The position numbers and the translations under genes were made by a program. From assembly GCA_032717465.1 (NCBI GenBank), contig CM064690.1, positions 8,948,593 to 9,012,592 on the forward strand: a stretch of DNA of 64,000 nucleotides. Reading direction: 5' to 3'. Position 1 is the stretch's first letter. Each line of letters starts with the position of its first letter. The DNA is from Coenobita brevimanus. Its lineage: Eukaryota > Arthropoda > Malacostraca > Decapoda > Coenobitidae. This document shows positions 1-11,715 of this stretch, in pieces. Below the pieces are notes generated by a model that did not search any database, had not been told where the DNA came from, and saw nothing but the letters and a program-made list of their open reading frames with translations.

Positions 1-333
1 CAAGCTTCACTTCCATACATTAGAGTTGGTATCACAATACTGTCATGTAGTAACTTTTTCACTTCCATGCTCACTTCCCTGCTTCTTATCACTGCTTTCA
101 AGGAACCAGCAACCTTTCTTCCCTGTTGTACCCTTTCAAGCATTTCACCCTCCAAACCTCCATCCTTACTCAACACACTACCCAAGTACTTAAACGAACT
201 CACATTTTCCAATTGCTCACCATCCAACCTCACTGTACATTCACTGACTTCACCTCTCTCAAAGACCATCACTTTGCTCTTCCCTACATTCACCTTTAGA
301 TTCCGTTTTCTACACACTCTCCCAAACTCATCC
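1..333 (-). pseudogene. RTE-like LINE (family A) reverse-transcriptase fragment
   Basis: Reverse-strand fragment of the RT C-terminal half, nearly identical to 41945-42290 in this same window. It corresponds to the part after the FADD box (KKRNLKVNVGKSKVMVFE) through the ATLTYGSE-type stretch. It runs off the window start, and its other end joins a different LINE on the opposite strand at about 333. No intact frame, so a dead fragment. The clade name RTE-like is inferred from the short 3' end and the C-terminal GRPRMRWRD motif of longer copies. Confidence 0.8.
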
Positions 334-339
334 AATAAT

Positions 340-840
340 ATCGTCCTTATGTTGTATAATTCCTTAGAACACCCACACTTGGAGTATTGCATTCAGTTTT
401 GGTCACCCTATTATAAAAACGATATGGAAGAGCTTGAAAGAGTGTAGCGAAGGATGACAAAGATTATACGTAGATTGAAAAATAAACGTATAAGGAATGT
501 TTAGAAGCCCTGAATTTACCCTAACTAAACAGAGGTTACGAGGATATCTAAATCAAGTATTGAAAATGTTCAAAGGACATGATAATATGGCCGTCGATAA
601 GTACTTCACAGTTGATCACTCTAATTATACTAGCGGCAATGGGCATAAAGTAATTGGCAAATGATTTCAGTCACACGAAGCTAAGCATTTCTTCTTTAAT
701 AGGGTTGTAAATAGCCTATATGGAATAAATTGCCTTTCAATGTAGTAAATTGTAATACAGTACTGACCTTTAAAGATCACCTGGATAAGTATTTGTCATC
801 TAACCCCCAGCTTAGTATGTTTACTCCTGAATAAAACACT
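340..840 (+). pseudogene. CR1/L2-type LINE, C-terminal end of ORF2
   Basis: Translation on + gives HLEYCIQFWSPYYKNDMEELERV, a stop, then RRMTKIIRRLKN and, further on, phrases typical of the end of CR1/L2-type reverse transcriptases (KYFTVD, the SHEAKHFFFNRVVN stretch, HLDKYL). A stop at 445-447 and frameshifts break it. The sequence ends in T-rich and ATTTT-rich DNA at about 848-895. Only the thumb and C-terminus remain, consistent with 5' truncation. Confidence 0.7.
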
Positions 841-914
841 TGTGTATGTATAATTTTTTTTTTTACTTTATTTTATTTTATTATATTTTTTTAGAGCCTG
901 GCTCAATTTATTAA

Positions 915-2392
915 CCCCCAGGTGCCAGTCCACATCATATGACATGTTGGTATAGGATGCCGGTCCACGTCATATTGTTAGGACTATTAACTTTCGATGG
1001 TACGCCATTTTCGCGCGGCCGTGCATATGTTAGGACTCCATATTATAATTACAAATCATAATAGATAGATAGATAAATAGATAGATAGAGAGACAGATAG
1101 AAGTAGGGAGTCAGATGATGAGAAGGTATTGTGTCTGCAAGAATCGAGCAATGCTAAACATGCTTACACACTCTTAACTCAAGGAATGCTTTATAGGCAC
1201 ACGACAGCGCCTAGTGACCATACACACACACATACACACATACTCACACACAGGCTTCTAGAACTTTCCACTCACAAGGAGCACACGTGATACAACCCCT
1301 GCTACACCAGAATTTAGGAAAGAGAGCTCAGAAGGAGACAGGCCATAGAACAGGCAGGTCAGAAGGAGAAAGGGCTTAGCAACTTGAGAGAGAGACTGAG
1401 AGAGTGAGACAGGGAGACAGGGACTCTGCTCAACTCACTCGGGAGTGAGAGACTTGTTAATATTTCCAAGACAAATAAAAATAGTCTCATACTATTCTTT
1501 ACCTCTCCTGTCACTACATGACAAATGGGAAAGAAGATTAGCTACTTACAAAGCTACTCTAGTATAATAACCGCTCGTCCACAAGTCTAATATATATATA
1601 ACTCAACTACAAGTAACCACAAAGGAGTTACAAAGTCTTTTATGACAATATGACGTTTTAATTTTTCGCAGACATGTTTGAACTTCTTAGCGCACCATAT
1701 GGACTCAGAGTATTGTCCTGGCCTGGCTGGTGAACGGGGTGATGCTGGCTGGCCGGGGTAGGGGGCGGGGGTGGGGTTGGGGGAGGGGTAGAAGGGCAGC
1801 CCAGCAGTTAGGTGAGCTATGATGGAGAGTGGTGGGAGGTGGGTGTAGGGAGAGTGCAGCCTTGGAACCAGCTGATACTGGTGTGGGGTAGGGGTAGGGG
1901 TCAGGAGGGATGGAGTGGGGAGGAGTGGTGGGGAGGGCTAGGGCTACTAAGGGGCAATGAGGGGTGTGAGGGAGAGTGTATGGGTGCTAGAGTACACTTT
2001 TAAACTGATCTTTATTAGTTACTTTCTTGTGTTTTTTTTCTATTATAGTTGTAATATTGTGTTCATACGGCATTGTGAATTAATGATAGAAACAAAGACA
2101 CTCTAAAATTTATTTTGTTGCTTGAAAATCCTCCCTCTTCCCTCCACCACCAACACCAACACACCACTGTTAACTTGTACACACTCAGCCCGGCCAGCAC
2201 ACACTGACTCCCTTACACCACACCACCACCTCCAAATCGCCAACAGAGAGTAAGTGCACACTTCTGATGTGTTTTTTGTCATTTGTGATTGATTTATAAT
2301 GAAAAAATATATATTTTGGGGAAAATCGATTCTCCTGAATATATTCTGGTTCTGGGACGTGGATAGGTCTACTCATGCCTGGTGCCTAGAGG
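915..2392. mobile_element. Candidate non-autonomous piggyBac-like element
   Basis: TTAA at 911-914 and 2393-2396 flank imperfect inverted ends: left CCCCCAGGTGCCAG, right (reverse complement) CCTCTAGGCACCAG. TTAA target duplication with a C-rich terminus is the piggyBac signature. No transposase is visible inside. The interior holds a GATA-type repeat (about 1062-1100) and a strongly G-rich strand at 1740-1995. The inverted ends have several mismatches, so this call is weaker than the other piggyBac-like elements here. Confidence 0.5.
1740..1995 (+). repeat. G-rich low-complexity stretch
   Basis: The plus strand is almost C-free with many runs of GGGG and GTGGGG. The small open frame across it is a composition artefact. 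It lies inside the candidate piggyBac-like element. Confidence 0.7.
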
Positions 2393-2396
2393 TTAA

Positions 2397-2994
2397 ATGC
2401 AAAAATAGTTTATGCACAGACTAGGATATGCACAAATAGCCCTGAGTAAACAGTCATTACAGTCACTACTCATACTTTCGACTTATGGGCTGTGGATCAC
2501 TGAGGGTATATGTTAGTTAAGTGACCACCATCGGGATTTTTTTAAGGTACCGGGGGTCACTGCTTTAGGAGATGACTTGTATGCTTGTCCTGCATGGGAA
2601 AGTTCCTAGTCTCAGTGGAATGAACTGAGCTGCAGCCTGATTGACTGCTGGTTACCATAATAGTGCCAGGAAAGGCTGCTGCACCACCCCTGAACATCCA
2701 CACTGTGCACTGTGCAATTTCCACGCTGTGTCTGCAGACGACCTGTTAACTCAATGTATCCATACATAGTGTCATGCGTTAGTTACTTATTTATTTGATT
2801 ATTTATTTTACTTTATTACTTTCTCTTTCAGGTTATTCATACTGGTAGCTTATTGATAAAGTGTTATAGAATGTAGCTTTTCCTTTTCTGTCTTTCCTAT
2901 GAAATTTCCATGTCAGTTTTTCCATGCTGCTTGGTGGTTTTTCTGACTTTTTCTTGTCAATTTTAACTGGAGGGTTTGGAGGCGGGGGAAGCCT
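2397..2994. other. Unassigned intergenic DNA
   Basis: No ORF with recognisable homology, no tandem array and no paired inverted ends seen. Confidence 0.5.
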
Positions 2995-3255
2995 TCTTGC
3001 TTTACTATCCTTATCCTTCAGCACGTAGAGGGTGGAAGACTGATGAAGAGAGTGTATGTGAGTGAGGTGGAGGGGGGAAGAGGGAGGGGGAGGCCGAGGA
3101 TGAGATGGAGGGATGGGGTGGAGAGGTATATGAGAGATGGGGGTGTGAGTTGGGAGCAGGGCAGTGAAATGGCGGGGGACAGGGCGACTTGGAGGCGATT
3201 TGTTTGTGGCCACCCCAAACGGGATTGAGGCGTCTGGCAGTAGATAGATAGATAG
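2995..3255 (+). pseudogene. RTE-like LINE (family A) 3' end with TAGA tail
   Basis: Reads KRVYVSEVEGGRGRGRPRMR, then the VSWEQGSEMAGDRATWRRF stretch and CGHPKRD, the same C-terminus as the long copy at 41524-42450 minus. After the stop a short 3' end (ggcgtctggcagtagataga) leads into (TAGA)n. 5' truncated to the last 75 codons or so. Confidence 0.8.
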
Positions 3256-3443
3256 ACGTAGAGTTAGATCTCGTAGTCATAGTCTACTCTGTAACAAACA
3301 GCCTCCAAAGGACCATAAGGGCTGTTGCTGTTTGCTTTCCTTTGTACTCCTTTGTACTCTGTCTGTCTGTCTGTCTCTCCCTAATCACTTGTGAATTAGA
3401 AATCTTAGAAGAGCATATTGGACAGTGTGCACGCACGTGCATG

Positions 3444-3445
<2 letters not shown>

Positions 3446-3496
<51 letters not shown>
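3446..3496. repeat. (GT)n microsatellite
   Basis: About 25 GT units, preceded by a short TCTG run at 3358-3375. Confidence 0.95.
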
Positions 3497-3497
<1 letters not shown>

Positions 3498-4383
3498 CCA
3501 AACTTACCATCCACCGACCACCTAACCTAAACACATAGGCGAGCATAGTCACTGGCAGTCTAACAATGATAATTTAGTAAGTGGCAAAAGGTAACTAAAA
3601 TGAGACTGTTAGAGGAACTCAGTGAAAAATCCCTGCCTGCAGTGAACTGTAAACTGTTCCGGCTTGTTCTTTAGGGCTCTTCTGTACATCCACTTACCAC
3701 ACATGGTGGTCGAACACACGTCGGGTCTGTAGGGAAGTGTGGAGATGGGACACAGTGCAGTCCTCCATTCAGATGAATCTGTGTGTACACAGAGTTTTAC
3801 ATACGTTTAACAGTTTCAGTTTCTTTCTCTGCCTTATATTATGTGACTATTTGTTTCTTGACATGCACATATTACTTACATTTTCGACATAATTGTCCAG
3901 TTCCCTAAAGGCTTTCATTTCTGTTTCCGTCTCCATCTCTTCTAACATGCCATAGACATTGACTGTCCCCTTTACAGTTCAGTAAGTGTCTCTGTCCACT
4001 CAGATGATGACCTTGGCTCCTGAGCATCACTGGAGGGAGGTGTAGCTGATGACACAATATGAACCATCAGTTTTAACTGGCACATTTGTATGGTGTGGCA
4101 AGGATTCACATTCTTGGCCACGCAAATATCAGGATCCCACACTTGACTGCCTGTGATAGGGTCGTGGTTCTGGGTTGGCGTCTACCTGCGGTCCTTCACG
4201 ATCACTTCCTAAGAACAGCTATGGTACCATACCTTTAAAACATGCTCTATAACTCTTACAACCAAACCATGTCGAGTTGCCAACCAGGCTATCATCTCCT
4301 ACATAGTGGGGTTGGCTGAAGGAATATATGAGTGTGTGTGCTGAAGAAGAGATGGCTGAACTGAAACTTGGGAGGGGAATCTC
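3497..4383. other. Unassigned intergenic DNA
   Basis: No recognisable coding or repeat structure. Confidence 0.5.
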
Positions 4384-4387
4384 TTAA

Positions 4388-6169
4388 CCCCTAAACCGCG
4401 GGGTTGTTTTTGCTTGACTTGCGTGTCTCGCGGGCATATTCGCACTCCGACAGACTCTATAAAAATATTTGCCAAAAATCAGTTATTAGTCCTAGAATAT
4501 TATAATTATATATGCTTATGGCACATACCTTCAGCTTTCTCCTGGGATGTTTGTTGAGCTTTCGTCGAGTACCGCAGGACTTGTGGAGACCTCTGAAGTT
4601 GGGTAACGAAGTCTCCACTTTACACTTCCCGACAACCCGTAATATGATTACCACAGCCTGATATTATCACTAGAAACACTATTCTATGATTTTCAAATAG
4701 TTTGGAATCCATACTACAAAAAAAAAAAACTGTGAAACCAATGAAAATTACGAGCGCGTATGACCTTCCCACTTGCGATCGTTCGCCGCTGGTGTTCTGT
4801 CATTTATTATTCATAAAAACACTCACACTTTATATTTCTATACTATATAACACTTATATATATCTACAGTCTTCATCCATAAGTTCCCTTCAGTAATAGT
4901 AGTTTATTGTCACTGTAGGTATTCAATTTCTCTCAGTAAAATACGTAGCATTCACTTTCTTGTCTTGTATACTAGCATTGAGAGTGAATCTGTCACTTTC
5001 ACTTCCACTTTCATAACTCATAGTATTCATACATGCTAGAGTGAAACTTTCACTTTCATTACTCCTAGTATATATACTCGTATTCTTATATTACTACTCA
5101 TTTACATTTCTATTTTATTTACATTATTTACATTTCTGTTTTATTTACACTGTTATGCACTGTCACTTGCAGTAACTTATAAAACTATTTTCCACTGTTC
5201 ACTTGCTTTCACTTGCTGTTTACTCATTATTTACACATTATTTACATTTCCATTTGCAGTGTTTTACTCACCACAAAGATCGTAGTCACTATCTATAATT
5301 TTCATTGACAAATTAGCCAGTTGACGTTCCACAGCAGTCACTTAGCCCTTTACCCCTTTCCACACGAGGTTTAGTAGGGGGTAGAGGTCACAGGGCCCTT
5401 TGCATGGGGCTAAAAAGTGGCGGAATTGGACAGGCACGAATCCGATGTGGTTTCACTTTGAAAGACGACAGTAAACTGAATACAGTGTGGTGGCCTGCCT
5501 AGGGGGAGTGCAATGCTGGCAATACCAGTGTGGTGACAGCTGCTAATATATACGCTATGAAATGATTGGCAGGAAATCTAGACAATACATAATAAATTAG
5601 GTAGTTCCAGGTGAATGTAAATATCACTTAGACTTCTCCCTTCCTTTCTTATATATATTTTTATTACGAGAGTAGATTATACGACATATTTCAAAGGGAA
5701 ATAAACAGCGAAAATTAGCGAACGAGTGCACGTGAGGTGTTGTCAGATAATAGTTAGCCAATTCCAGGTGTATGGCACTATCACTTACCTTATTTCTTTT
5801 TTGTATATATTATTTGGTATAAGAATAGGGCATAGGGCTTATTTCAATGGATGAAATCAGTGGAAAATTCCAGGGAAGATTTACTTAGCGTAGCATGGCC
5901 GGACAGGCAAGAGAAGAGGGTAATGGAGGGGAGGTAGGGAGGGGAGTCAAGAACGGGGAGAAATGGCTAAATTGTCAACAATGGATGGGAGTACAGATGA
6001 GATTAGGAGTGCTGACTAGTGTTGGACACTGGCAGTACTGATAGATGATACAAGCCACCACTCGAAAGCACGGGCGAATTCAAAATAACACAGAATCACA
6101 AAAGTGACGCCCCACAGTATGATCCCTTGCTCCCAAGCGTCACGAAAGTGACGCCCCATGGTTAAGGGG
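4388..6169. mobile_element. Non-autonomous piggyBac-like element
   Basis: TTAA at 4384-4387 and 6170-6173. Left end CCCCTAAACCGCGGGG, right end (reverse complement) CCCCTTAACCATGGGG, a good 16-base inverted match. The 1.78 kb interior has no transposase I can recognise. It is AT-rich with repeated TTTACATT and CACTTTCA words (about 4980-5260), and near the right end a direct repeat of AAAGTGACGCCCCA (about 6099 and 6145). A deletion derivative or MITE-like passenger is the simplest reading. Confidence 0.65.
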
Positions 6170-6173
6170 TTAA

Positions 6174-6673
6174 GGCAAGAAGAGATGGATTAATCCACTT
6201 CTCTCCATCAGTCTATAACTCAGTCCTTTATTGCCCTGTAAAGAACGTAGGGGTCTGGGTTCAGGCTACTCAGTCAAGGTAATTATAGTAAGGCATGGGT
6301 GACCGGTTGCAAGCCCTGAGTGGCGCTACATGAGCAAATAACACTAACCACTACTTGAATGTCAGCCCTTATGAACCACATCCAGTAATAGTGCCTTAAT
6401 CCAATACACTATCATGTGTCCGTGGGTTTGTTGCCTCCCCCCCATCCTCCCAGGCCAGGTCTAGAAACGCTGATGTCCCTGAGTTACTGAGTTACAAAGG
6501 ATTCAGTTATCCTGCGATTATCCCAGCACCCGTCAGCTAGACCATTCTCAACCCCACCAAGGCAGCTTACATTGTCATACTTGAGTGAGTAATCTCTCAT
6601 GTTAATCTCCCGTATTAAAAGTAGCCCTTTGTTGTAGCAAAGACTCTCCGTATGTATAATAAAATACTGTGTG
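6174..6673. other. Unassigned DNA with a possible old repeat
   Basis: A stretch at about 6300-6345 (CCCTGAGTGGCGCTACATGAG) resembles 28265-28305 (CCCTGAGTGGCATTACC, then ATGAGCAA), suggesting a decayed dispersed repeat. Nothing else stands out. Confidence 0.4.
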
Positions 6674-6687
6674 TATATATTTATATA

Positions 6688-6747
<60 letters not shown>
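6674..6747. repeat. (TA)n microsatellite
   Basis: Interrupted TATATTTA followed by a pure TA array. Confidence 0.95.
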
Positions 6748-6750
<3 letters not shown>

Positions 6751-6779
6751 GGTGCAGTGAAGGCCTTGATAAGAAACAG

Positions 6780-7110
6780 ACTTGAGTGTTGCAGCTGCAC
6801 GAGGCTTACATGAAGGAGTGTTAGTGCCAACTTTAACATATAGTTGTGAGACTATGGTGGTGTGGCATGAAATTGAAAAGTTAAGAGTAAGAGCAGTGGA
6901 GATGGGACTGCTGAGGAATGTATGTGGAGTACAGAGGGTGGATAGGATACGAAATAATGTGATTAGTGAAAGATGTGGAGTTAGGAAGTCGGTGGGCTCC
7001 AGAATCGAAGAGAGTGTACTGAGATGGTATGGTCATATGGAGAGAATGGATAACAAGAGAGTCGTGAAAAAGGTACAGTTGGAGAAATTTCCGCTCGGGA
7101 CACTGTGTAG
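6780..7110 (+). pseudogene. LINE (family B) RT C-terminal fragment
   Basis: Open frame reads HEGVLVPTLTYSCETMVV, then EMGLLRNVCGVQR, then VLRWYGHMERMDNKRVVKKV. This is the conserved tail of many non-LTR reverse transcriptases (P-TLTYG-ETW and LRW-GHV-RM). The sequence differs clearly from family A, so this is another lineage. The catalytic FADD region is absent (5' truncation). It follows directly on a TA array. Confidence 0.75.
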
Positions 7111-7147
7111 ATGGCAGCAGCAGCGACAGACAGAAATGATCTGGTAA

Positions 7148-8171
7148 CAGTTCTGGGGGTGAAGCAGGGGTGGGACTTGCGGGTAAGGTGAGTGATGGAG
7201 GAGAGGGGTGGTGGTGGGGGTAGGTGAGTGTTAGGGAGAGGTTAAGTAGCCATTAATTGTGACAACAAACTCTGCGTAGATAATCGTTCCAATACGATTT
7301 GTCTATTAATAATAAAAGGTAGTGGCAATAAGCTGCTAATGAAGGTTCAGTATTTGATGGATTAAGTTCGGTACCTAAGCAAACAGGTGTCGCCAGTACG
7401 TAACCATATCCTTCGCCTCCGTCATTCCGTCCTCTCATCGGAAAGCTTTCTATTGTTGACCTAAAATTTACAAACGTTTATAACTGATTTCAGCTGCTTC
7501 TCATGCAAGTTGCTTAACACAGATACTGTAACTTTCATTGCAACTTGTATTGAATACAGAATCTAACATCCTGTAATAGTCCATTTTATATTTGTATAAG
7601 TCAGCTACTGTTATCTTAAGACCGAACGCTGGCAGATTAAGGAAAATACATCCTTTTTAACGGCATAATTTGTTATACTTCCATAGTCGTATAGGCACTT
7701 ACCCTGCTTACGGATGGATGAGACTGGCCTTCATACCAGACTTTCTTAGGGCCAATCCCTCATATCATAATAGACCTATATAACTTTATGTTTATGTGCA
7801 TACGTGTGTGACTGTATGAGTATTAATCGTGCATCCTTTCTCTCTCTCTCTCTCTCTCTCTGACACACGCAGTAGATTACCTTACATACAGTAACACTGG
7901 TAACCTTTCGGTTGGCAGGAATAAGATACAATCAGTCTATTTTTCAGTTCTCACGTAAAAGAAATACGGACATAATGTCGCCATTATAGATGGTGATATA
8001 TTTGACAAAATACAAACGACACACCAAATTGCCAGTACATGTACTATGTAAGACATGCATTGCTACAAATAGTGCATGCACCTAACGTTTTACGAAATTT
8101 TCGTAATGTAATATCTACAAAAGTGTTAGCAGTAGCGGTCGCCCCGTCCACACTGTTGTTCTAAACAGCCT
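7148..8171. other. Unassigned intergenic DNA
   Basis: G-rich at 7150-7240, then ordinary AT-rich sequence with a short CT run (about 7831-7861). No gene or element recognised. Confidence 0.5.
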
Positions 8172-8365
<194 letters not shown>

Positions 8366-8622
8366 CTGGCGTGGTGGTAATGTTTTCGCCTGCCATCTAG
8401 TAGGACGGGGGTTCGCGCTGGCTCGGGTGTGAAAAGTTTCACTAGCGAAGTGGGAGATTACTGTTCCTCTTGAAGGAGGGAATGGTTGTGTGCGTGTGTG
8501 AAGGTCAGAGCCTTGCCCTAGATCGGACTATATGAGCTCTCAGCTCCCGTCCTGGAGGGTATTGAGCTGACGATCACGCAAATCAAGTTATCCTGACGGA
8601 CCCGGTGAATTACACACTCACC
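8366..8622 (+). mobile_element. tRNA-Gly-derived SINE, copy 1
   Basis: The head resembles tRNA-Gly(GCC): GTGGTGGTAATGTTTTCGCC, then TGCCATCTAG and a B-box-like GGGGTTCGCGCTGG. The body is shared with copy 2 (fixed words GAAAAGTTTCACT, GATCGGACTATATGAGCTCT). Divergence in the A-box suggests an older copy. It sits directly 3' of a long CA array. Confidence 0.75.
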
Positions 8623-8694
8623 CAATCGCATTAAATTTTGGCAGGCAGTTTTCACTCATTCCACACACACAAAGATATAATATCACATACTTAT

Positions 8695-8855
8695 TGTCTC
8701 ATACAACTCACAGTTGAGGAGAATATAGCTGAATGGAGGAGTCAGGTGGAAGGGAGAACGAGGGGAAGACAAAGGATTAGGTGGAAAGATCGAATTGAGA
8801 AAGAAATGAGGCAGTTAGGCCTGGAGAAAGAGGACGCAGCGGACATAAGTTACTG
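8695..8855 (+). pseudogene. LINE RT C-terminal fragment
   Basis: Reads RGRQRIRWKDRIEKEMRQLG followed by LEKEDAADI, the basic GR-RWKD tail of non-LTR reverse transcriptases. Only about 45 codons remain. Confidence 0.55.
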
Positions 8856-8865
8856 ACGACATACA

Positions 8866-8867
8866 CA

Positions 8868-8924
<57 letters not shown>
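8866..8924. repeat. (TA)n microsatellite
   Basis: Pure TA array leading into the 63 bp duplicated unit. Confidence 0.95.
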
Positions 8925-8928
<4 letters not shown>

Positions 8929-9031
8929 TCACAGGCCATGCATGCGTCTCTGACTATGGTGAGTCAAGTTATATATATATATATATATTAGTCACAGGCC
9001 ATGCATGCGTCTCTGACTATGGTGAGTCAAG
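8925..9031 (+). repeat. 63 bp direct duplication including a TA run
   Basis: The segment from TTAGTCACAGGCCATGCATG through GGTGAGTCAAG occurs at 8925 and again at 8988, identical, separated by a short TA run. A recent tandem duplication at the edge of the array. Confidence 0.9.
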
Positions 9032-9373
9032 GTGTGATAGGCATCCATTTCATTCAGCTGCTATCTAATGACCATCAAGTCACGGCCTTCTCAAACACAG
9101 CCAGTTAAGCAGTATATAATTCACTATGATCTGATGGATATTATGACTTTATTATTACAGGTTGAAGAAGATACAATACCCAGGAAATTTCAAAGAATAT
9201 GCCGTATAAATAAACAAAAAAGTAGGAATATGCACTTACTCTCATAAATCGATAGAATATGCATTTGCCTATGAACATATGCAAATGCATGATTATCCTA
9301 AGCCTACTTATAAGTCTCTGTGAGATAAACTTGGAGAGTTAGACAGCGAGATACCCAGTATACACTGCTCAAC
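9032..9373. other. Unassigned AT-rich DNA
   Basis: Nothing recognised. Confidence 0.5.

Positions 9374-9424
<51 letters not shown>
9374..9424. repeat. (CA)n microsatellite
   Basis: About 25 CA units immediately upstream of a SINE. Confidence 0.95.
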
Positions 9425-9426
<2 letters not shown>

Positions 9427-9671
9427 GCTCAGTGGTAGCGTTCTCGCTTGCCATCTGGTAGACGGGAGTTCGCGCCTCGCTCAGGGTGCGAAAAGTTTCA
9501 CTGACGAAGTGGGTGGTTACTGTCCCCCTTGAGCAAGGGGACGGGTGTGTGCGTGTGTGAAGGTCACAGCCTTGCCCTTAGATCGGACTATATGAGCTCT
9601 CAGCTCACTTCCGGGAGGGTAAAAGCTGACGATCACGACCATCAAGTGATCCTGACCGACCTGGTGAATAA
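9425..9671 (+). mobile_element. tRNA-Gly-derived SINE, copy 2
   Basis: Better preserved than copy 1. A-box TGGCTCAGTGG fits the RNA polymerase III consensus exactly; the anticodon region CGCTTGCCATCTG carries GCC (Gly); the B-box region is GGGAGTTCGCGCC. The body runs to GACCTGGTGAATA and then enters (CA)n at 9671-9697. CA arrays on both sides suggest either insertion into a CA array or a CA-type tail. Confidence 0.8.
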
Positions 9672-9697
9672 CACACACACACACACACACACACACG
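9671..9697. repeat. (CA)n at the 3' end of a SINE
   Basis: Thirteen or so CA units directly after the SINE body. Confidence 0.9.
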
Positions 9698-10106
9698 CGC
9701 AAGCTGTTGACTGACCTGAAAAGGTCTATGTCTGTTTTTTGCTTAAATTAGTTTGTGACAAGCAGCTAGCATGTGCTAACGATTTAGGAAATATATCAAA
9801 TTCACACTGACAGCTAACAAATTTGCATTTGTCTTAAAATCTGACATATTTTAATGCCTTTTGGGGAAAAAAAATACTAATCTTTGACTGAAACAACGAA
9901 TAAATGGAATATTATATATAATTTATTTTCCATACCCTACATATCTAATTTACATATGAGCAACTTTTCTGAGACGTATCTGAGGTAAACGTCTGATATT
10001 AGTTTGTGTTACAATAGGGATGTTATAGATACCGAAATGGGGGCGAGTCATTATATAAGGTTACGTGTTTGTGATGTCTGTGTGTTCTTATCAGCCTTGC
10101 ATGATC
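9698..10106. other. Unassigned intergenic DNA
   Basis: AT-rich, no recognised element. Confidence 0.5.
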
Positions 10107-10465
10107 ACATGTGGGGGAGGCGGTGGCTCAATCGGTAGAGAGTTGGCCTGCAGTCCTGACGGACCCGGGTTCAAATCCCGCTGAGGCAGGGAACAGTTTA
10201 AGGATTTGAATTTCATAAAATCAGACTTTACTGATCTACCAGAAGACCCGCCGACATGTCGAAAAAATACACCCGCTAATACCAATACACCAGTCCTGTA
10301 TGAGACGGCCCTAGCATGTATTCAGTATGGACGGTGGGTGTTAGCGCCGAAGTGGTGACATGTAGAGGTGTGCGTACGTAGGAGGACTACTGGGCCTTGA
10401 AAGCAGGCTGTGAAGCCTATGCCCAGAGTCGGTCACATTAAAAAAAAAAAAAAAAAAAAAAAAAA
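10107..10465 (+). mobile_element. tRNA-derived SINE with poly(A) tail (family 2)
   Basis: The tRNA-like head has A-box TGGCTCAATCGGTAGAG and a perfect B-box GGGTTCAAATCCC, followed by a tRNA-unrelated body of about 260 bp and a pure A run of about 25 at 10441-10465. A diverged copy of the body lies at 32455-32700 (shared words GAACAGTTT, ACATGTC, GACGGTGGGTGTT). The intact boxes suggest it could once have been transcribed by Pol III. Confidence 0.8.
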
Positions 10466-10619
10466 CTGAACTGACCATTATTCATTATGTCATGAACAAT
10501 CACTTTACGGCTTGTTGCTACTTCGTGTGTTCCCTTATCATAGAAGCACATTCATTTCAAATCAAAGCAAATTATGTTACGACATTCAATGGCTACTAAG
10601 CCTCTCCTCAGCACTCCGC

Positions 10620-10790
10620 TACCCCCACTCCCATCCCTCCCAACGCGCAGCTACTTCCACTACCCCCCCATCCCTCACCTCCCACTCCTCCCACCACACA
10701 GCTACCCCCCCCGCTATCCCCCAATCCCTCACCTACCCCGCACGTCCCGCCCCTCCTTTACCCCCAGCACTGTTACCAGGTCAAATTATT
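10620..10790 (+). repeat. C-rich pyrimidine stretch
   Basis: Degenerate direct repeats of CTACCCCC and CATCCCTC words. The long frames across it are compositional. Confidence 0.6.
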
Positions 10791-10837
10791 GGCCGCACCT
10801 ACTGCCTTCTACGCGGTGTCCCTCACGGAAATTTCTC

Positions 10838-11010
10838 CAACTGTATATCTGAGCGAATTTAAAGGAGGAAGGAGACGAGGTAGGCCAAGGAGAAGGTGGA
10901 GAGACATGGTGGAAGAGTGTGTGAGGAAGAGAGGTTTGGAAGTCGGTGAGGCTAGCGAACTGACAAGAGATCGAGCTGGCTGGCTGAATGTTGTGAGGAG
11001 AAGTGCATGA
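10838..11010 (+). pseudogene. LINE RT C-terminal fragment
   Basis: Reads LSEFKGGRRRGRPRRRWRD, then MVEECVRKRGLEVGEASELT, then RDRAGWLNVVRRSA and a stop. This is the GRPR-RWRD, RDR--W tail of a non-LTR RT, a lineage distinct from family A. No RT core remains. Confidence 0.65.
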
Positions 11011-11207
11011 TCAGAGATTTGGCACCCCTTTTTAGCGTGGCAGCGGCCGGATAGACTCGATCGGATACGTTTATGTGAAGCTACAGAACGTGGTGAATAT
11101 TTTTGGAGTATCCGAGAGAGCTAGGATTCCGGCGGCTTGAATGATGAGTGAATGGAAGTGTGGCACATGGCATTGGGCGAATTTGGGCTGTCTGGACATT
11201 GTTACTC

Positions 11208-11244
11208 CTTACCCTGCCCTAGGGTGGGAAAGGAGGTCCGGATG

Positions 11245-11245
<1 letters not shown>
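11208..11245 (+). repeat. Short 3'-end repeat shared with 19413-19463
   Basis: CCCTAGGGTGGGAAAGGAGG, then TCCGGATGCTGAT, precedes a TA array. The reverse complement of 19413-19450 has the same words (GGGTGGGAAAGGAGGCCCGG) followed by (GAT)n and TA. Likely the 3' tail of a retroposon family. Confidence 0.55.

Positions 11246-11318
<73 letters not shown>
11246..11318. repeat. (TA)n microsatellite
   Basis: Uninterrupted TA array abutting a SINE. Confidence 0.95.
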
Positions 11319-11320
<2 letters not shown>

Positions 11321-11715
11321 GAGCCTCTGTGGTACAGTGGTAAAGCGCGCGTTTTCATACACTGAAGAAATAGGGTTCGCACCCCGCCAGGGCAATAAAC
11401 TTTGGGAGCGTTCTTCTGGCCACGTACTGCATTGGCGGACACAAGGGGTGCTGTGGTTGAACCAATGTCGCATACTATAAAGTATGCTTGCACCCAGTCG
11501 GCTTGTGCGGGCCGATTACACTTGGTTCACAGACTACACACACATCCAAAGCCACTCCAACACTGCAATTACACTTACAAGCACTTCTCACCCTACATAC
11601 AATCTCTTCCAGACAGCCTAAGCCATTTGGTAGAGATATATTGGCTGTATCGTCCCCACTTCGGTCAGGATAGGCCGGTCCTGCAGTGGACACTCAAACG
11701 GCTGATGAGATGAGA

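Noticed and set aside
10107..10180. Possible functional tRNA gene
   Set aside because: The anticodon stem does not pair well and the element continues into a SINE body with a poly(A) tail.
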